A stretch of DNA of 37,839 nt from Euzebyales bacterium (GTDB lineage Bacteria > Actinomycetota > Nitriliruptoria > Euzebyales > JAHELV01): contig DASUUK010000068.1 of assembly GCA_036374135.1 (NCBI GenBank), positions 84,628-122,466 of the forward strand, in the 5' to 3' direction. Position 1 is the first letter of the stretch. Every line of letters starts with the position of its first letter. The translations under genes and the position numbers were made by a program. Positions 8,474 through 21,082 of the stretch are shown here, piece by piece. The notes under the pieces were generated by a model. The model made no database searches, was not told where the DNA came from, and was given only the letters and a program-made list of their open reading frames with translations.

Positions 8474-11353
8474 ATGAAGGCATTCCGACCGTGGACGGCG
8501 ATCCTCGCGACGGCGTTGATGCTGGTCGGGCTCCTGCCCACAGCCGCCGGGGCGCAGACCGCCCCGGTGATCAACGAGTTCGTGGCGAACCACGCGGGCA
8601 CGGACACCACCGAGTTCATCGAGGTCGCGGGTGCTCCGTCGACGGATCTCAGCGGGCTCACCGTCCTGGAGATCGAGGGTGACGGCACCGGCGCGGGCGT
8701 CGTCGACGGCGTCTTCGACGTCGGCACGACCAACGCCGACGGCTACTGGACGACGGACTTCCTCAACAACGAGATCGAGAACGGGACGATCACGTTGCTG
8801 CTCGTGGAGGGGTTCGCCGGCGCGGCCGGCGACGACCTCGACGCCGACAACGACGGCGCCCCTGACAGCGCGCCCTGGTCGGCGATCCTCGACGCCGTCG
8901 CGGTCACGGACGGCGACAGCGACGACCTCGCGTACGCCGACGTCGTGCTGGCGCCCGGCTTCGACGGAGACGGGTTCACGCCGGGCGGCGCGTCCCGCAT
9001 CCCCGACGCGACCGACACCGACGCGGTCGCCGACTGGACCCGCAACGACTTCGACGGCGCCGGCCTGCCCGGATTCGCCGGCACGCTCGATGAGGGTGAG
9101 GCGCTCAACACCCCGGGAGCCGAGAACACGACAGAGCTCGATGACGGCCTCGTGCTCGGATCGTGTGGCGACGACGCGACGTTGATCCACGACGTGCAGG
9201 GCGACGGCGCGACGAGCCCACTCGTCGGCGGACGGGTCGTCGTCGAAGGCGTGGTCGTCGGCGACTTCCAGACCGGCGCCGCAGGCGAGGACGGCGACCT
9301 GGGCGGCTTCTACGTCCAGGAGGAGGACGCGGACGCCGACACCGACCTCGGGACATCGGAGGGCGTGTTCGTCTTCGACGACGGGGTCGTCGTGGGGGTG
9401 GGCGACGTCGTCCGTGTGCTGGCGGGCGTGTCGGAGTTCGAGACGTCGGGCGGTGCGTCGTCACAGACCCAGCTGAGCGGCGCGGAGGTCCTGGTCTGCG
9501 GGGATGCGCCGTTGCCCGCGCCGGCCACGGTCACGCTTCCGGTCGACTCGCCCGACGTGTTCGAGAGCTACGAGGGCATGCGGACGGTCTTCCCGCAGAA
9601 TCTGGTGATCTCGGAGTATTTCAACTACGACCGCTTCGGCGAGATCGTCCTGTCGCTGCCGTTCGGCGACCCCGCACTCGGCGAGGACCGCCTGTTCCAG
9701 CCGACCGCAGTGGTCGAGCCGGGCACCGAGGCAATCGATCTGGCCGGGCAGATCGAACTGCGCCGCATCACGCTGGACGACGGCCTGAGCAGCCAGAACC
9801 CCGAGGTGACGCGTCATCCCAACGGGGAACCGTTCGCGCTGGACAACCGGTTCCGTGGCGGCGACCTGGTCGGAGACGCGATCGGTGTCATCGATGAGAC
9901 CTTCGGGCTGTACCGGATCCAGCCGACAGCGCCGGCCGACTACACACAGGTCAACCCGCGCGACGACGTGCCCGACGTCGGCGGCGACGTCACCGTGGCG
10001 ACGTTCAACGTCCTCAACTACTTCCTGACGCTCGACGGCAGCGGTCCGATCTGCGGGCCGGACCTCGACCAGGACTGCCGCGGTGCCGACACCGCCGAGG
10101 AGTTCGAGCGCCAGCGCGCGAAGATCCTGGCGGCGCTCGCCGCGATTGACGCCGACGTGTTCGGGCTGATCGAGATGGAGAACACGACCGGCGTGTCGCC
10201 GCTGGCCGACATCGTCGACGGGCTCAACGACCTGCTCGGTCCTGGCACCTACGACTACATCGACACCGGCACGATCGGGTCGGACGCGATCAAGGTCGGG
10301 ATCATCTACAAGCCGGCCAACGTCACGCCCGTGGGCGACTACGCGATCCTCGACTCGTCCGTGGACCCGCGGTTCCTCGACGAGTTCAACCGGCCGGTGC
10401 TCGCGCAGACGTTCGCCGACGACGGTGGTGTGTTCACCGTCGCGGTCAACCACCTGAAGTCGAAGGGCTCCGACTGCGACGACGTCGGCGACCCCGACAC
10501 CGGTGACGGTCAGGGCAACTGCAACGTGACACGCACGCAGGCCGCCGAGGCGCTGGCCGACTGGCTGGCGACCGACCCGACCGGCAGCGGCGACGCCGAC
10601 GTGCTGATCATCGGCGACCTCAACAGCTACGACCACGAGGACCCGATCGACGCGCTCCGCGAGGGCGCGGACGACGACCTCGGGACCGCCGACGACTACA
10701 CCGACCTGCTGCTCGCCTACCAGGGCGAACTGGCCTACACGTACGTCTTCGACGGCCTGGTCGGCTACCTCGACTACGCGATGGCCAACCAGACGCTGAC
10801 GCGGCAGGTCACGGGCGCCGCGGCGTGGCACATCAACGCCGACGAGCCCGACATCCTCGACTACGACACGTCGTTCAAGAGCGACGGCCAGGCCGCGCTC
10901 TACGAGCCCAACCCGTACCGGTCGTCCGACCACGATCCGGTGATCGTCGGCCTCGACCTCAACGCGTCCCCCGTGTGCGAGGCCGCGGTGGCGGGCCCTG
11001 ACCGGCTGTTCCCGCCGAACCACCAGTTCGTCGAGATCGCGATCGACGGTGTCACAGACCCTGAAGGCGACCCCGTGACGATCGTCGTCGACAGCATCTT
11101 CTCCGACGAGGCCGTGGATGCCGAGGACAGTGGCGACACCGCGCCCGACGCGCGTGGCGTAGGCGAGTCGACCGCCGAGGTTCGCGCCGAACGCGTCGGC
11201 GACGGCAACGGTCGCGTCTACACGATCGGGTTCACCGCGACCGACGCGTTCGGCGGCTCCTGCACGGGCGAGGTCACCGTCGGTGTGCCGGTCGGGCGGC
11301 GCGGTGAGGTCGTGAACGACGGCCCGGACTTCGACGCCACGGTCGTGCCGTAG
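8474..11353 (+). CDS. Secreted ExeM/NucH-like endonuclease
   Basis: A 959-residue exported protein. Residues 1-28 are a signal peptide (K-A-F-R, a hydrophobic core, then A-G-A-Q). A lamin-tail-like beta domain follows (V-I-N-E-F-V-A-N-H, about 30-170). Next comes an OB-like domain of the type seen in NucH/YhcR nucleases (about 235-345). An endonuclease/exonuclease/phosphatase domain then runs from about residue 508: VATFNVLNYF, L-I-E-M-E-N (565), N-H-L-K-S-K-G (658), G-D-L-N-S-Y (714) and SSDHDPV (817). These carry the expected metal and catalytic residues (N, E, D, N, H). A C-terminal immunoglobulin-like module ends the protein. It is highly acidic. Extracellular DNA or RNA breakdown for phosphate or carbon is the likely role. 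The ATG at 8474 sits just after an AGGGGCGG ribosome site. Confidence 0.88.
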   Translation: MKAFRPWTAILATALMLVGLLPTAAGAQTAPVINEFVANHAGTDTTEFIEVAGAPSTDLSGLTVLEIEGDGTGAGVVDGVFDVGTTNADGYWTTDFLNNEIENGTITLLLVEGFAGAAGDDLDADNDGAPDSAPWSAILDAVAVTDGDSDDLAYADVVLAPGFDGDGFTPGGASRIPDATDTDAVADWTRNDFDGAGLPGFAGTLDEGEALNTPGAENTTELDDGLVLGSCGDDATLIHDVQGDGATSPLVGGRVVVEGVVVGDFQTGAAGEDGDLGGFYVQEEDADADTDLGTSEGVFVFDDGVVVGVGDVVRVLAGVSEFETSGGASSQTQLSGAEVLVCGDAPLPAPATVTLPVDSPDVFESYEGMRTVFPQNLVISEYFNYDRFGEIVLSLPFGDPALGEDRLFQPTAVVEPGTEAIDLAGQIELRRITLDDGLSSQNPEVTRHPNGEPFALDNRFRGGDLVGDAIGVIDETFGLYRIQPTAPADYTQVNPRDDVPDVGGDVTVATFNVLNYFLTLDGSGPICGPDLDQDCRGADTAEEFERQRAKILAALAAIDADVFGLIEMENTTGVSPLADIVDGLNDLLGPGTYDYIDTGTIGSDAIKVGIIYKPANVTPVGDYAILDSSVDPRFLDEFNRPVLAQTFADDGGVFTVAVNHLKSKGSDCDDVGDPDTGDGQGNCNVTRTQAAEALADWLATDPTGSGDADVLIIGDLNSYDHEDPIDALREGADDDLGTADDYTDLLLAYQGELAYTYVFDGLVGYLDYAMANQTLTRQVTGAAAWHINADEPDILDYDTSFKSDGQAALYEPNPYRSSDHDPVIVGLDLNASPVCEAAVAGPDRLFPPNHQFVEIAIDGVTDPEGDPVTIVVDSIFSDEAVDAEDSGDTAPDARGVGESTAEVRAERVGDGNGRVYTIGFTATDAFGGSCTGEVTVGVPVGRRGEVVNDGPDFDATVVP

Positions 11354-11355
11354 GG

Positions 11356-11435
11356 CAGTGATGAGGAGAGGAACCGACCGGGGATTCCGACCCCGGTGGG
11401 CTCATCATCACTGAGGCGTGATGACACGTCGCCTC
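11356..11435 (+). terminator. Two hairpins after the nuclease gene
   Basis: Directly after the nuclease stop is a two-tier inverted repeat: an outer 9-base arm (CAGTGATGA at 11356-11364, TCATCACTG at 11405-11413) around an inner 7-base stem (ACCGGGG at 11377-11383, CCCCGGT at 11391-11397). A second hairpin, GAGGCG at 11413-11418 with CGCCTC at 11430-11435, follows at once. The position suggests a terminator; no T run follows. Confidence 0.55.
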
Positions 11436-11523
11436 GAAGGGGTCAGCGCGCGGTCACGCCCCGACCTGACGACGATCAGCGACGGGCTGCGCACCTGACG
11501 GGCCCGCCCGACCGGTCACGTGG

Positions 11524-11775
11524 TCAGCTGGCGAGCCGACGCCGACGCTGACGGCTGCGGCGCAGCGACCGACGCTCGTCCTCGCTCAGTCCGCCCCAGA
11601 CGCCCGCGTCCTGGTTGGTCTCGAGCGCCCACTCGAGGCACGCCTCGATGACCTCGCATCGATGGCAGACCTGCTTGGCGCGCTCGAGCTGCTCGAGTGC
11701 GGGGCCCGTGGAGCCCACGGGGAAGAACAGCTCGGGGTCCTCGTCGAGGCAGGCAGCTCGCTGTCGCCAGTCCAT
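11524..11775 (-). CDS. whiB1: WhiB1-type iron-sulfur transcription regulator
   Basis: An 83-residue WhiB protein with the four cysteines that hold a [4Fe-4S] cluster at C9, C37, C40 and C46 (C...C-x-x-C-x5-C). The G-V-W-G-G turn follows, then a basic tail rich in R-R-S-R-Q-R-R-R-R that binds DNA. The start M-D-W-R and the segment D-E-D-P-E-L-F-F-P-V-G are those of WhiB1/WblE, the essential nitric-oxide-responsive member that binds the housekeeping sigma factor. Length matches WhiB1 (84 residues in M. tuberculosis). A GAGAAAG ribosome site lies near the ATG. It is transcribed away from the sigF group and probably has its own promoter and a long leader. Confidence 0.94.
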   Translation of the reverse strand: MDWRQRAACLDEDPELFFPVGSTGPALEQLERAKQVCHRCEVIEACLEWALETNQDAGVWGGLSEDERRSLRRSRQRRRRLAS

Positions 11776-11898
11776 AGCGGAATGCTCGCTTTCTCACCGT
11801 GAACGTCTGCGGGGAACGAAGGTTGCGACCGGGAGCTTTCCGGGCGTCGCAGACCCTCAATCCCTTGTGAAACGGAGCACAAGCCCGTTGTGTGCCTG

Positions 11899-11927
11899 AC
11901 TGTACTGCTGCGTCGGAGGACCGTAAA
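11899..11927 (-). promoter_or_regulatory. Candidate sigma-70-type promoter for whiB1
   Basis: On the minus strand, TTTACG (11927-11922) and TACAGT (11904-11899) are separated by exactly 17 bases. The -10 fits TAnnnT and the -35 matches TTGACA at four of six places. The start of transcription would fall near 11892, giving a leader of about 117 bases before the whiB1 ATG. Seen by eye only. Confidence 0.4.
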
Positions 11928-12012
11928 GGCTGTTCTTTCGGCCGATACCCCCCATCAACCGTGTGCTATGTTCGCCCGTTGCGCTGCTGGTCCACGCTGG
12001 GCGACCGGGGGG

Positions 12013-12921
12013 TCAGGCGATCACCCGCAGGGCATCGCGAACGCTGCGGAACACGACCCGTTCGCTCGCACCGACGAAATCGCCGTCGAGTTGGAGCGCC
12101 AGTGGTCGATCGGCCTCGCAGATGACCTCCGGCAGGTCCGACAGCAGGTTGACGAACCGCAGTTGGCCGATGTCACCGGTCGACAACGCCGTCCAGGCCG
12201 TGCGGGCGATCGCGAGCGGGCTCAGACGCGACAGGCCGGTCAGGGCCAGGTCGCCCTCGATGTCGGCGACCGGGCACAGTTCGGCGGCGCGCCGGCCGAG
12301 ATACGTGTACGGCCGGGCGTTGGCGCACACCACCCACCGCTGCTCCGACAGCAGCGGGTTGTCCTGGGTGCGTACGGTGATGCACGCGCGTCGGACGCCG
12401 GTGGACATCGCGGCTGCCTGGACGGCGCACCACACGAACGAGGCCTGGCGGACCGTGCGCTTGAGGTGGTACCGCTGCTCGACGAGACGCACGACCTCGG
12501 CGTCGAAGCCGAAGCCGGCGTGGAACGCGAAGTAGCGGTCGTTGGCCAGTCCGAGATTGACGGTCCGGATGCGATCGTCGGCCAGGCGGCCCAGGATCGC
12601 ATTCGTGGCCGCGATCGGTTCGTTCGGCAGACCGAGACTGCGCGCCAGCACGTTCGTCGACCCGCCCGGGATGATCGCCAGCGCCACCGGCGTCGTGGCG
12701 ATGCCCTGGATCACCTCGTTGACCGTCCCGTCGCCGCCGAGGACGATCACCGCGTCGAACCCCTCGTCCGCGGCGCCGACCGCCAGGAAGCCGGCGTGGT
12801 TGCGGCGCTTCGTCGGGACGGCCTCGAGCTCGAGGGATCCGCGCAGCGCACGCGTGATCACGTCGATCACGGCCGTGGTCGTGGTCGTGGCGGTCGGGTT
12901 GTACAGCAGCAGCGCCCGCAT
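12013..12921 (-). CDS. Diacylglycerol kinase family lipid kinase
   Basis: A 302-residue member of the DagK/LCB5 lipid kinase family. These cytoplasmic enzymes phosphorylate diacylglycerol or a related lipid with ATP. Visible are the N-terminal N-P-T-A nucleotide loop (family N-P-x-A/S-G), the VLGGDGTVNEVIQG motif near residue 65, and I-P-G-G-S-T-N-V-L-A-R near residue 90, then a C-terminal beta domain. The ATG at 12921 is preferred; a TTG four codons upstream is also possible and lies only a base after an AGGGG stretch. It follows the sigF stop by about 15 bases, so it is probably read with rsbW and sigF. The lipid substrate, perhaps phosphatidylinositol-like, is unknown. Confidence 0.88.
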   Translation of the reverse strand: MRALLLYNPTATTTTTAVIDVITRALRGSLELEAVPTKRRNHAGFLAVGAADEGFDAVIVLGGDGTVNEVIQGIATTPVALAIIPGGSTNVLARSLGLPNEPIAATNAILGRLADDRIRTVNLGLANDRYFAFHAGFGFDAEVVRLVEQRYHLKRTVRQASFVWCAVQAAAMSTGVRRACITVRTQDNPLLSEQRWVVCANARPYTYLGRRAAELCPVADIEGDLALTGLSRLSPLAIARTAWTALSTGDIGQLRFVNLLSDLPEVICEADRPLALQLDGDFVGASERVVFRSVRDALRVIA

Positions 12922-12936
12922 GGCGTCGCCCAACCC

Positions 12937-13701
12937 CTAGAAGCTGACGTCGCCGTTGTCCATGCCGCGGCGCAGGAACTCGAGGATCCGCGTGAGCAGC
13001 CGGGACACGTGCATCTGGCTGATGCCGACGTGGTCAGCGATCCGCGACTGGGTCATGCCCCGGAAGAAGCGCAGGAACAGGATCGTCCGCTCGCGCTCGG
13101 GCAGTTCGGCGATCAACGGCGCCAGCGACGCGAAGTACTCGAGGTTGTCCAGCGCGATGTCGTCCTCGCCCATGCGGTCCAGTCGCAGGGGTGAGTCCCC
13201 GTCGTCGGAGCCCGACGGGGCGTCCAACGACGTGGTCGAGTACGCCTGCCCGCTCTCGAGCGCTTCCAGCACGTCCTCCTCGCTGACGCCGGCGTGGCGG
13301 GCGATCTCGGTGACGGTGGGGGAGCGGCCCAGCTGCTGGGTCAACGTGGCGACGACCTTGTTCAGCCGCAGGCTCAGCTCCTGCAACCTCCGGGGCACGC
13401 GGATGGCCCAGCCCTTGTCACGGAAGTAGCGCTTGAGCTCGCCGACGATCGTCGGTGTCGCATAGGTCGAGAACTCGACACCGCGTTCGAGATCGAACCG
13501 GTCGATCGCCTTGAGCAGACCCACGCTGCCGACCTGGATCAGATCGTCGAGCGGCTCGCCGCGATCGCGGAAGCGCTTGGCCAGATACTCGACCAGGGGC
13601 AGGTGCAGGTGGGCCAGTGTCGCCCTGATCTCAGGATCACCGGTCGCCCGCAGCTGGGCGAACAGGTCCTTCGTGTCGTCTCGGGTGTAGCTCGTCTTCA
13701 A
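12937..13701 (-). CDS. sigF: SigB/SigF-family RNA polymerase sigma factor
   Basis: A 254-residue group 3 sigma factor of the SigB/SigF type, which directs general-stress or developmental genes. Region 2 reads L-V-E-Y-L-A-K-R-F, then D-L-I-Q-V-G-S-V-G-L-L-K-A-I-D-R-F-D, then F-S-T-Y-A-T-P-T-I-V-G-E-L-K-R-Y-F-R-D. Region 3 follows. Region 4.2 has E-R-T-I-L-F-L-R-F-F with a helix-turn-helix at G-M-T-Q-S-R-I-A-D-H-V-G-I-S-Q. The only good start is a TTG at 13701 that overlaps the stop of the anti-sigma gene (TTGA), so the two are translationally coupled. The anti-sigma partner directly upstream supports the SigF rather than a SigA-like role. No antagonist (RsbV-like) gene is in the window. Confidence 0.93.
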   Translation of the reverse strand: MKTSYTRDDTKDLFAQLRATGDPEIRATLAHLHLPLVEYLAKRFRDRGEPLDDLIQVGSVGLLKAIDRFDLERGVEFSTYATPTIVGELKRYFRDKGWAIRVPRRLQELSLRLNKVVATLTQQLGRSPTVTEIARHAGVSEEDVLEALESGQAYSTTSLDAPSGSDDGDSPLRLDRMGEDDIALDNLEYFASLAPLIAELPERERTILFLRFFRGMTQSRIADHVGISQMHVSRLLTRILEFLRRGMDNGDVSF

Positions 13702-14096
13702 CCTTGAGCCTCGGAATCGTGGTCGTTGCGAAGTCGGTGCTTGACGAGCTCGAGGCTGGCGCGTGTGCCGTCGAGCGAGGTGGATACGTCGTCGGTCAGT
13801 GCCTGCAGGATCATCCAGCTGAACGAGGACCGGTCGACCACGGTGTCGGGCGACGTGACGTTCGTCGACAGCCGGATGCGTAGGACCTCGTCCGTGATCA
13901 GCGCGCGCAGCTCCAACGGCGCGCCGTCGCCATGACGTAGAAGCAGCACAGCGGCCTCCTCTACAGCCATCCGCAGATCGTCGACCTGCTCCAGCGTATA
14001 GTCCCGCCGCGCGGCGATACCGCTGACGACCGTACGTAGTAGCGTGAAGTGATCTGCGAGCGGTGGCACGCGCAGTGTCACAGTGGGTGCGTCCAA
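13698..14096 (-). CDS. rsbW: RsbW/UsfX-like anti-sigma factor
   Basis: A 132-residue HATPase-fold protein expected to bind and inhibit the SigF encoded next to it. The conserved parts are L-L-R-T-V-V-S-G-I near the start, D-D-L-R-M-A-V-E-E-A in the place of the N box, and S-F-S-W-M-I-L-Q-A-L-T-D-D-V in the C-terminal half; the last block closely recalls mycobacterial UsfX. The N-box asparagine of Bacillus RsbW is missing (the segment continues V-L-L-L), as in UsfX, so kinase activity is uncertain. A TTG start at 14096 is chosen because GGAGAGG lies five bases before it; readings further upstream lack similarity. The stop overlaps the sigF start. Confidence 0.85.
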   Translation of the reverse strand: MDAPTVTLRVPPLADHFTLLRTVVSGIAARRDYTLEQVDDLRMAVEEAAVLLLRHGDGAPLELRALITDEVLRIRLSTNVTSPDTVVDRSSFSWMILQALTDDVSTSLDGTRASLELVKHRLRNDHDSEAQG

Positions 14097-14210
14097 GGCT
14101 TCCTCTCCGACGACTGGCGGAGCAGAAGAATACCGACCCGCTCGCGCACTTACCGTTCGAGGTGACCGGGCACCGGGGCAGGCGCAGCGGTCCAATCCGT
14201 GGAGACCATC

Positions 14211-14408
14211 ATGGCGATCGACATCGACACGTACTTCCGAGGCTTGGCGGCTGAGCAGCTGCGCGAGTTCGGCGACCGGATGCTGGCGCTGTCACGCGAG
14301 GCTGAGGAAGCCAACGCGCACATGGCCGCCATGCATCTCGCCGACATCGCCACCCAGCTCGAGGACATCGCGCGGGAGGCGTCACCCGAGACCCAGCAGG
14401 CTACCTGA
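14211..14408 (+). CDS. Small protein of 65 residues, unknown function
   Basis: A short reading frame divergent from rsbW and 16 bases before lhr. The sequence begins M-A-I-D-I-D-T-Y-F and is largely helical and charged (A-E-Q-L-R-E-F-G-D-R-M, then E-E-A-N-A-H-M-A-A-M-H), with a heptad-like pattern that may form a coiled coil. No membrane segment or known motif is visible. The ATG at 14211 has GGAG at 14201-14204. Another in-frame start (GTG, 14199) is possible but lacks a ribosome site. Its codon use resembles its neighbours. It could be a structural or regulatory partner of the helicase or of the sigma system, but nothing in the sequence decides this. Confidence 0.6.
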   Translation: MAIDIDTYFRGLAAEQLREFGDRMLALSREAEEANAHMAAMHLADIATQLEDIAREASPETQQAT

Positions 14409-14424
14409 GGGCGGTCGGCACGAC

Positions 14425-19176
<4,752 letters not shown>

Positions 19177-19177
19177 C

Positions 19178-19993
19178 GTGCCCGAGGGCGACACGATCTT
19201 CCGCGCCGCGAAGACGCTGCGGCGGGCGTTGGCCGGCGAGACGGTCACTGCGGTCGCGACCACGGTCGGGCAGGTGCGCCAGCTCGGCGAGCAGCGCCTC
19301 GTCGGCCAGATCGTCCGTGAGATCGAGCCGCGCGGCAAACACCTGCTGATCTGGTTCGCTCCCAGCGGACTGGCGCTGCACAGCCACATGCGCATGTCCG
19401 GGTCGTGGCACCTGTACCGGCACGGGCAGCGGTGGCGCAGGCCGCGGCACCTGCTGCGCTTCCGGCTGGAGACCGCCGAATGGCTGGCCCTGTGCTTCTC
19501 GGCGCCGGTGATCGAGCTGCTGTCCGCGGATCAGGTCGCCCGGCATCCGTCGCTGGTGGCTCTCGGACCGGACGCGCTCGGCGACTCGCCGGACCTGGCC
19601 GAGGCCCGACGTCGTCTCGACGCCGCCCGGCACGCCACCATCGGTGAGGCGCTGCTGGACCAGCGGGTGATCGCTGGCATCGGCAACGTGTACAAGAACG
19701 AAGTGCTGTTCATCCACAGCCTCGATCCGTGGACGCCGGTGGCCGACGTCGCCCACGAGACGCGCGACGCGCTGCTCGACACGGCGGTCCGGCTGCTGCG
19801 GCGCAACGTCGGCCCGGGTCAGGTCCGCCGTGTCACGACCGGTGTGGGCGGCACCGGCAACGATCTGTTCGTCTACGGCCGGCACCGACGGCCGTGCCCA
19901 CGCTGTCAGCGGCCGATCGCCGTGGCACGCCAGGGCGAGCAGGGCCGGCTGACCTACTGGTGCCGGTCGTGCCAGGGGCCGGGGCGGCCATGA
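19178..19993 (+). CDS. nei: Fpg/Nei-family DNA glycosylase (endonuclease VIII-like)
   Basis: A 271-residue bifunctional glycosylase/AP lyase that removes oxidised bases. After loss of Met the chain starts P-E-G-D-T, the catalytic proline and glutamate. The helix-two-turn-helix has V-I-A-G-I-G-N-V-Y-K-N-E-V-L near residues 165-178. The C-terminal zinc finger is complete (C-P-R-C ... W-C-R-S-C) after G-N-D-L-F-V-Y-G-R. The PEGDT start favours the Nei branch (Fpg usually has PELPE). A GTG start lies one base after the lhr stop, so both repair genes are probably one transcript. Length is typical. Whether it corresponds to mycobacterial Nei1 or Nei2 is not settled here. Confidence 0.9.
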   Translation: MPEGDTIFRAAKTLRRALAGETVTAVATTVGQVRQLGEQRLVGQIVREIEPRGKHLLIWFAPSGLALHSHMRMSGSWHLYRHGQRWRRPRHLLRFRLETAEWLALCFSAPVIELLSADQVARHPSLVALGPDALGDSPDLAEARRRLDAARHATIGEALLDQRVIAGIGNVYKNEVLFIHSLDPWTPVADVAHETRDALLDTAVRLLRRNVGPGQVRRVTTGVGGTGNDLFVYGRHRRPCPRCQRPIAVARQGEQGRLTYWCRSCQGPGRP

Positions 19994-20145
19994 GGTCCGT
20001 GCTCCTGGAACCTGTCGACGCTCGCGGGGGCCATGGCGGTGCCGGCCACAGGGAGCATTCGTGGCCGATCTGGGCGACGAGCGCCGTTCCCCGTGGTCGT
20101 CCCGGCGTGGCGGCGACCGCCGCCGCGGTGCGGGCGATCGCCTGG

Positions 20146-20397
20146 CTACTTCGCGTCGAGGATCGCGACGTCGGCCGCCTCCGGTCCGCGACGGGACGCG
20201 ACGATGACGAAGCTCACACGCGCGTCGGTCGGCAGCGTCCGGAACCCGCTGCCCATGATCGCCGAGTGGTGGACGTACACGTCGAGGCCGTCGTCCGAGC
20301 GGATGTAGCCGAACCCCTTGTGGGAGAACCACTGCACACGGCCGGTCGCTCTGGCCGCGGTGTCCTCCGGGAACGTGCGTCGCTCGGTCGTCGCCAT
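20146..20397 (-). CDS. Cold-shock domain protein
   Basis: An 83-residue single-stranded nucleic-acid-binding protein with one cold-shock domain: G-R-V-Q-W-F-S-H-K-G-F-G-Y-I (RNP1 region) and D-V-Y-V-H-H-S-A-I (RNP2 region). Both differ a little from the usual Csp forms, which read KGFGFI and VFVHFS. A 15-residue basic/acidic stretch precedes the domain. The ATG at 20397 has a GGGAG ribosome site seven bases away; an upstream frame would add 15 residues and overlap the neighbouring acetyltransferase stop. It stands convergent to nei. A role as RNA chaperone at low temperature is family knowledge; nothing here proves cold induction. Confidence 0.88.
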   Translation of the reverse strand: MATTERRTFPEDTAARATGRVQWFSHKGFGYIRSDDGLDVYVHHSAIMGSGFRTLPTDARVSFVIVASRRGPEAADVAILDAK

Positions 20398-20438
20398 CGT
20401 TGCACTCCCGGCTGCTGCAGCCGACGTCGGGGCCTGGG

Positions 20439-20981
20439 TCATGTGTCCTGCCGAACCCAGCTGTACACGCGGGCGTCGCAGGGGGCATCAGCCAGGTTGG
20501 GGAGGACCACCCAGCGTCGCAACGTGCCCTCGTAGGTCATACCGGATCGCTCGAGAACCTTGATCGATCGCACGTGGTCGACGGCACAGTAGGCCCACAC
20601 GCGGTAGATGTCGGGTTGTGATACCAGCCACGACATGACCGCACCGAGGGCCTCGGACATCAGCCCGTGGCCCCACCGGTCGGGTGCCAGGACGTAGCCG
20701 ATCTCGACCCCGTGGGGCGTGTCGACCGCGCCGAGCGCGCCGATCGGCGTGGACGAGCCGCGTGGCACGAGCGCCCAGATGCACTCGCTGCCCTCGTTCC
20801 AGCTCACCTGCGCGCCGGCGAGGAACTCGCGCGTCTCCTCGACCACCTCGTGGGTCCGCCAGGACAGGTAGCGGGTCGCCTGCGGGTCGCTGGCGTAGGC
20901 GTCGAACAGCGCCTCGGCGTCGGCGACGGTGACCGGCCGCAACCGCAGGCGCTCGGTCGTGAGTTGGCGAGGAGGATGCAT
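20439..20981 (-). CDS. RimJ/RimL-like GNAT acetyltransferase
   Basis: A 180-residue GNAT protein with the RimJ/RimL pattern: L-T-T-E-R-L-R-L-R-P-V at the start, E-I-G-Y-V-L-A-P-D-R-W-G-H-G-L-M-S-E-A in the acetyl-CoA-binding region (residues about 95-113), and N/S-I-K-V-L-E-R-S-G-M-T-Y-E-G-T-L near 150. Members acetylate N-termini of ribosomal proteins or small amines and antibiotics; the substrate is unknown. The ATG at 20981 is preceded by a weak purine stretch and other starts are less suitable. The gene is followed by the cold-shock gene 41 bases downstream on the same strand. Confidence in the family is high; specificity is open. Confidence 0.87.
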   Translation of the reverse strand: MHPPRQLTTERLRLRPVTVADAEALFDAYASDPQATRYLSWRTHEVVEETREFLAGAQVSWNEGSECIWALVPRGSSTPIGALGAVDTPHGVEIGYVLAPDRWGHGLMSEALGAVMSWLVSQPDIYRVWAYCAVDHVRSIKVLERSGMTYEGTLRRWVVLPNLADAPCDARVYSWVRQDT

Positions 20982-21082
20982 GGCGGGCGCAACCTAGCAG
21001 TTGTGTCGGATGGCCTCCGGTGGCCACCGTAGGGCCGGCACGCCGGTGGCGCGTCGCCGCGCGCCGGCAGGCACGGCTCTCG

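Noticed and set aside
9461-11023. A 520-codon minus-strand frame within the nuclease gene
   Set aside because: It mirrors the GC-rich third positions of the nuclease and shows no family motif.
11890-13194. A 434-codon plus-strand frame over the lipid kinase and sigF
   Set aside because: Antisense shadow; both minus-strand genes have clear families.
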